From JAAYXU01 sp050942555 (GTDB lineage: Bacteria; Bacillota; Clostridia; Christensenellales; UMGS416), in assembly GCA_050942555.1 (NCBI GenBank), contig JBMNNN010000123.1, forward strand, positions 1-6,409: a stretch of 6,409 bases of DNA, in the 5' to 3' direction. Shown piece after piece: positions 5,381-6,409 of this stretch. The position numbers and the translations under genes were made by a program. The stretch's first letter is position 1. Each line of letters opens with the position of its first letter. The notes under the pieces were generated by a model. That model did no database searches, had not been told where the DNA came from, and was given only the letters and a program-made list of their open reading frames with translations.

Positions 5381-6148
5381 ATGCCTATGCGCGATGCTCC
5401 GAGGCTGAAGCCCGGTGAAAAAGTATACGACCTGGGATTTGCGGGTCTTGCGATCATACAGGGCAGGAAGCGCACGCGGTTCGGCGACGACGCGGTGCTG
5501 CTGGCACATTTCTGCACGCTGGGACCGTCGGACCGCGCGGTCGATCTGGGTACCGGCACGGGCATCATCGCGCTGCTGCTGGCCGGGCGCGAACCTCAAT
5601 GCCGGGTCGACGCGCTGGAGCTGCGCCCCGACGCCGCCGACCGCGCCGCGCGGAGCGTATCGATGAACGCGCTTTGCGGACGCGTCCGCGTATACGAGTG
5701 CGATCTGCGCCGCGAACCCGAAAGGCTATGCGCGCACGGCTACGATCTGGCGGTGTGCAATCCGCCCTACTACCGGATCGGAGAGGGAAAGATCAGCCCC
5801 GATCCCGACATCGCCGCCGCGCGTCACGAGGTTAGCTGCACGCTTGGCGATGTGGTGCGCGTGTCCGCGTCGCTTCTTCGGGAGGGAGGAAGGCTGGCGC
5901 TGATCCTGCCATGGACGCGGCGGGAGGAGTGCGGCCAAACGCTGGCGCGCTTTGGCTTTCAACCCCAGCGCTTCCGCCCCGTCGTCCACCGGGAGGCGGA
6001 ACCGGCAGGGCGCTTTCTGCTGGAATCCGTCAAGGGCGGCGCCAGCCGCTGCGCGGTGCTGCCGCCGCTCATAGAGTACGAAGCTGACGGACGGTTTACG
6101 GCGGAAATGGCGCGGATATACCATATGGATGACGAGGGGCGGCAGTAG
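5381..6148 (+). CDS. TrmN6-like tRNA1(Val) A37 N6-methyltransferase
   Basis: A 255-residue cytoplasmic SAM-dependent methyltransferase. It shows the family's N-terminal pattern (DLGFAGLAIIQ, then RFGDDAVLLAHF at 33-44), SAM-binding motif I DLGTGTGIIAL (55-65), acidic ALEL (78-81) and the catalytic NPPYY (127-131) of adenine-N6 and related amino-methylases. The family member TrmN6 (YfiC in E. coli) methylates N6 of A37 in tRNA1(Val); that substrate is inferred here. The length is close to usual for the family. ATG 5381 is chosen because no other in-frame start lies between it and the upstream terminator hairpin; ATG 5387 is the alternative. The frame is open back to 5165, but that part lies across the hairpin and is unlike the family. 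No SD precedes the start, and the promoter places the transcript start there, suggesting leaderless translation. An RNA or protein glutamine methylase of the same fold is less likely. Confidence 0.87.
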   Translation: MPMRDAPRLKPGEKVYDLGFAGLAIIQGRKRTRFGDDAVLLAHFCTLGPSDRAVDLGTGTGIIALLLAGREPQCRVDALELRPDAADRAARSVSMNALCGRVRVYECDLRREPERLCAHGYDLAVCNPPYYRIGEGKISPDPDIAAARHEVSCTLGDVVRVSASLLREGGRLALILPWTRREECGQTLARFGFQPQRFRPVVHREAEPAGRFLLESVKGGASRCAVLPPLIEYEADGRFTAEMARIYHMDDEGRQ

Positions 6149-6188
6149 ACCGTCAGCCATCGGTGCCCGGTTTATCCATGTGAACGCA

Positions 6189-6217
6189 TTGTATTGCTCC
6201 CGGCGCTGTGATACACT
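6189..6217 (+). promoter_or_regulatory. Promoter of the PHP-domain gene
   Basis: TTGTAT (6189-6194), a 17-base spacer, and TACACT (6212-6217) with TG-A extension (6209-6211). The predicted start near 6224 leaves a leader of about 14 bases that begins within the SD (GGAGG, 6224-6228). Confidence 0.6.
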
Positions 6218-6237
6218 GTGCGGGGAGGATACGCCGC

Positions 6238-6409
6238 ATGATCGACTATCATCTTCATACCCGGTTTTCGACCGACGGGAGGCAGACTCTGGACGAAATG
6301 TGCCGGGCCGCCCGGGCCGCGGGGATCGGCCAGGTCGCTGTCACCGATCATGTGGATTCGTCGGACCCGCGTTTTGAAGGGCCATGTTTTACGATTGCGG
6401 ATCCGCAGG
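6238..6409 (+). CDS. PHP-family phosphoesterase, N-terminal part (histidinol-phosphatase-like)
   Basis: The first 57 codons of a gene cut by the right edge of the window. The protein begins MIDYHLHTRFSTDG and continues to VAVTDHVDSSD. The HxH motif (His5, His7), Asp13 and the TDH motif (Thr36-Asp37-His38) are the first two metal-binding motifs of the PHP (polymerase and histidinol phosphatase) fold, which hydrolyses phosphoesters with a multi-metal centre. The DYHxHT start resembles HisK/HisJ-type histidinol-phosphate phosphatases, but many PHP proteins share it, and the C-terminal metal ligands are not visible, so the substrate is open. The start is ATG 6238: GGAGG (6224-6228) lies 9 bases upstream. 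It follows the TrmN6-like gene by 89 bases with no terminator between, so some read-through is possible despite its own promoter. Confidence 0.82.
   Translation, partial: MIDYHLHTRFSTDGRQTLDEMCRAARAAGIGQVAVTDHVDSSDPRFEGPCFTIADPQ

Noticed and set aside
5726..6160. 144-codon minus-strand frame opposite the methyltransferase
   Set aside because: Shadow of a GC-rich gene that carries intact DLGTGTG and NPPY motifs on the plus strand.
6129..6377. 82-codon plus frame overlapping the methyltransferase end and the PHP gene start
   Set aside because: No SD and low-complexity Arg-rich translation; the frame from ATG 6238 has PHP metal-binding motifs.

Overview
The window looks like a chromosomal stretch from a Gram-positive, Clostridia-like member of the Firmicutes. 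Three things point there: a short clostridial-type 2[4Fe-4S] ferredoxin, secreted wall enzymes built from SpoIID/LytB, SH3b, PG-binding and NlpC/P60 domains, and sigma-A-like promoters with purine-rich Shine-Dalgarno (SD) sites and U-tract terminators. By eye the coding DNA is GC-rich while the intergenic DNA is AT-rich. I cannot name the species.

Layout: (1) 1-165, minus strand, the N-terminal end of a probable multi-membrane-pass transporter that leaves the window on the left. (2) 166-372, a divergent intergenic region with two direct repeats, each centred on the palindrome GATATATC, and a promoter for the next gene. (3) 373-543, a ferredoxin with its own promoter and terminator. (4) 818-3760, a 980-residue secreted protein with a SpoIID/LytB glycan-cleaving domain and six SH3b domains on Pro/Thr-rich linkers; it has two promoter-like sites upstream and a strong terminator. 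(5) 3972-5189, a secreted NlpC/P60 cysteine peptidase with three peptidoglycan-binding repeats, also with tandem promoters and a terminator hairpin. (6) 5381-6148, a TrmN6-like tRNA adenine-N6 methyltransferase that may be read from a leaderless mRNA. (7) 6238-6409, the start of a PHP-family phosphoesterase, cut by the window end.

All five plus-strand genes appear to have their own promoters, so this is a row of single-gene units rather than one operon. Genes 4 and 5 form a functional pair: one predicted to cut glycan strands, the other to cut stem peptides, both exported and both with many wall-binding modules. The rest are housekeeping functions (electron transfer, tRNA modification, phosphoester hydrolysis).

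I found no mobile element, CRISPR array, RNA gene or clearly new multi-gene system. The most interesting signals are regulatory (the same extended -10 class before every plus-strand gene, a possible leaderless gene, phased palindromes, leader inverted repeats) and architectural (a Pro/Thr spacer inside a catalytic domain, a recently duplicated SH3b module).
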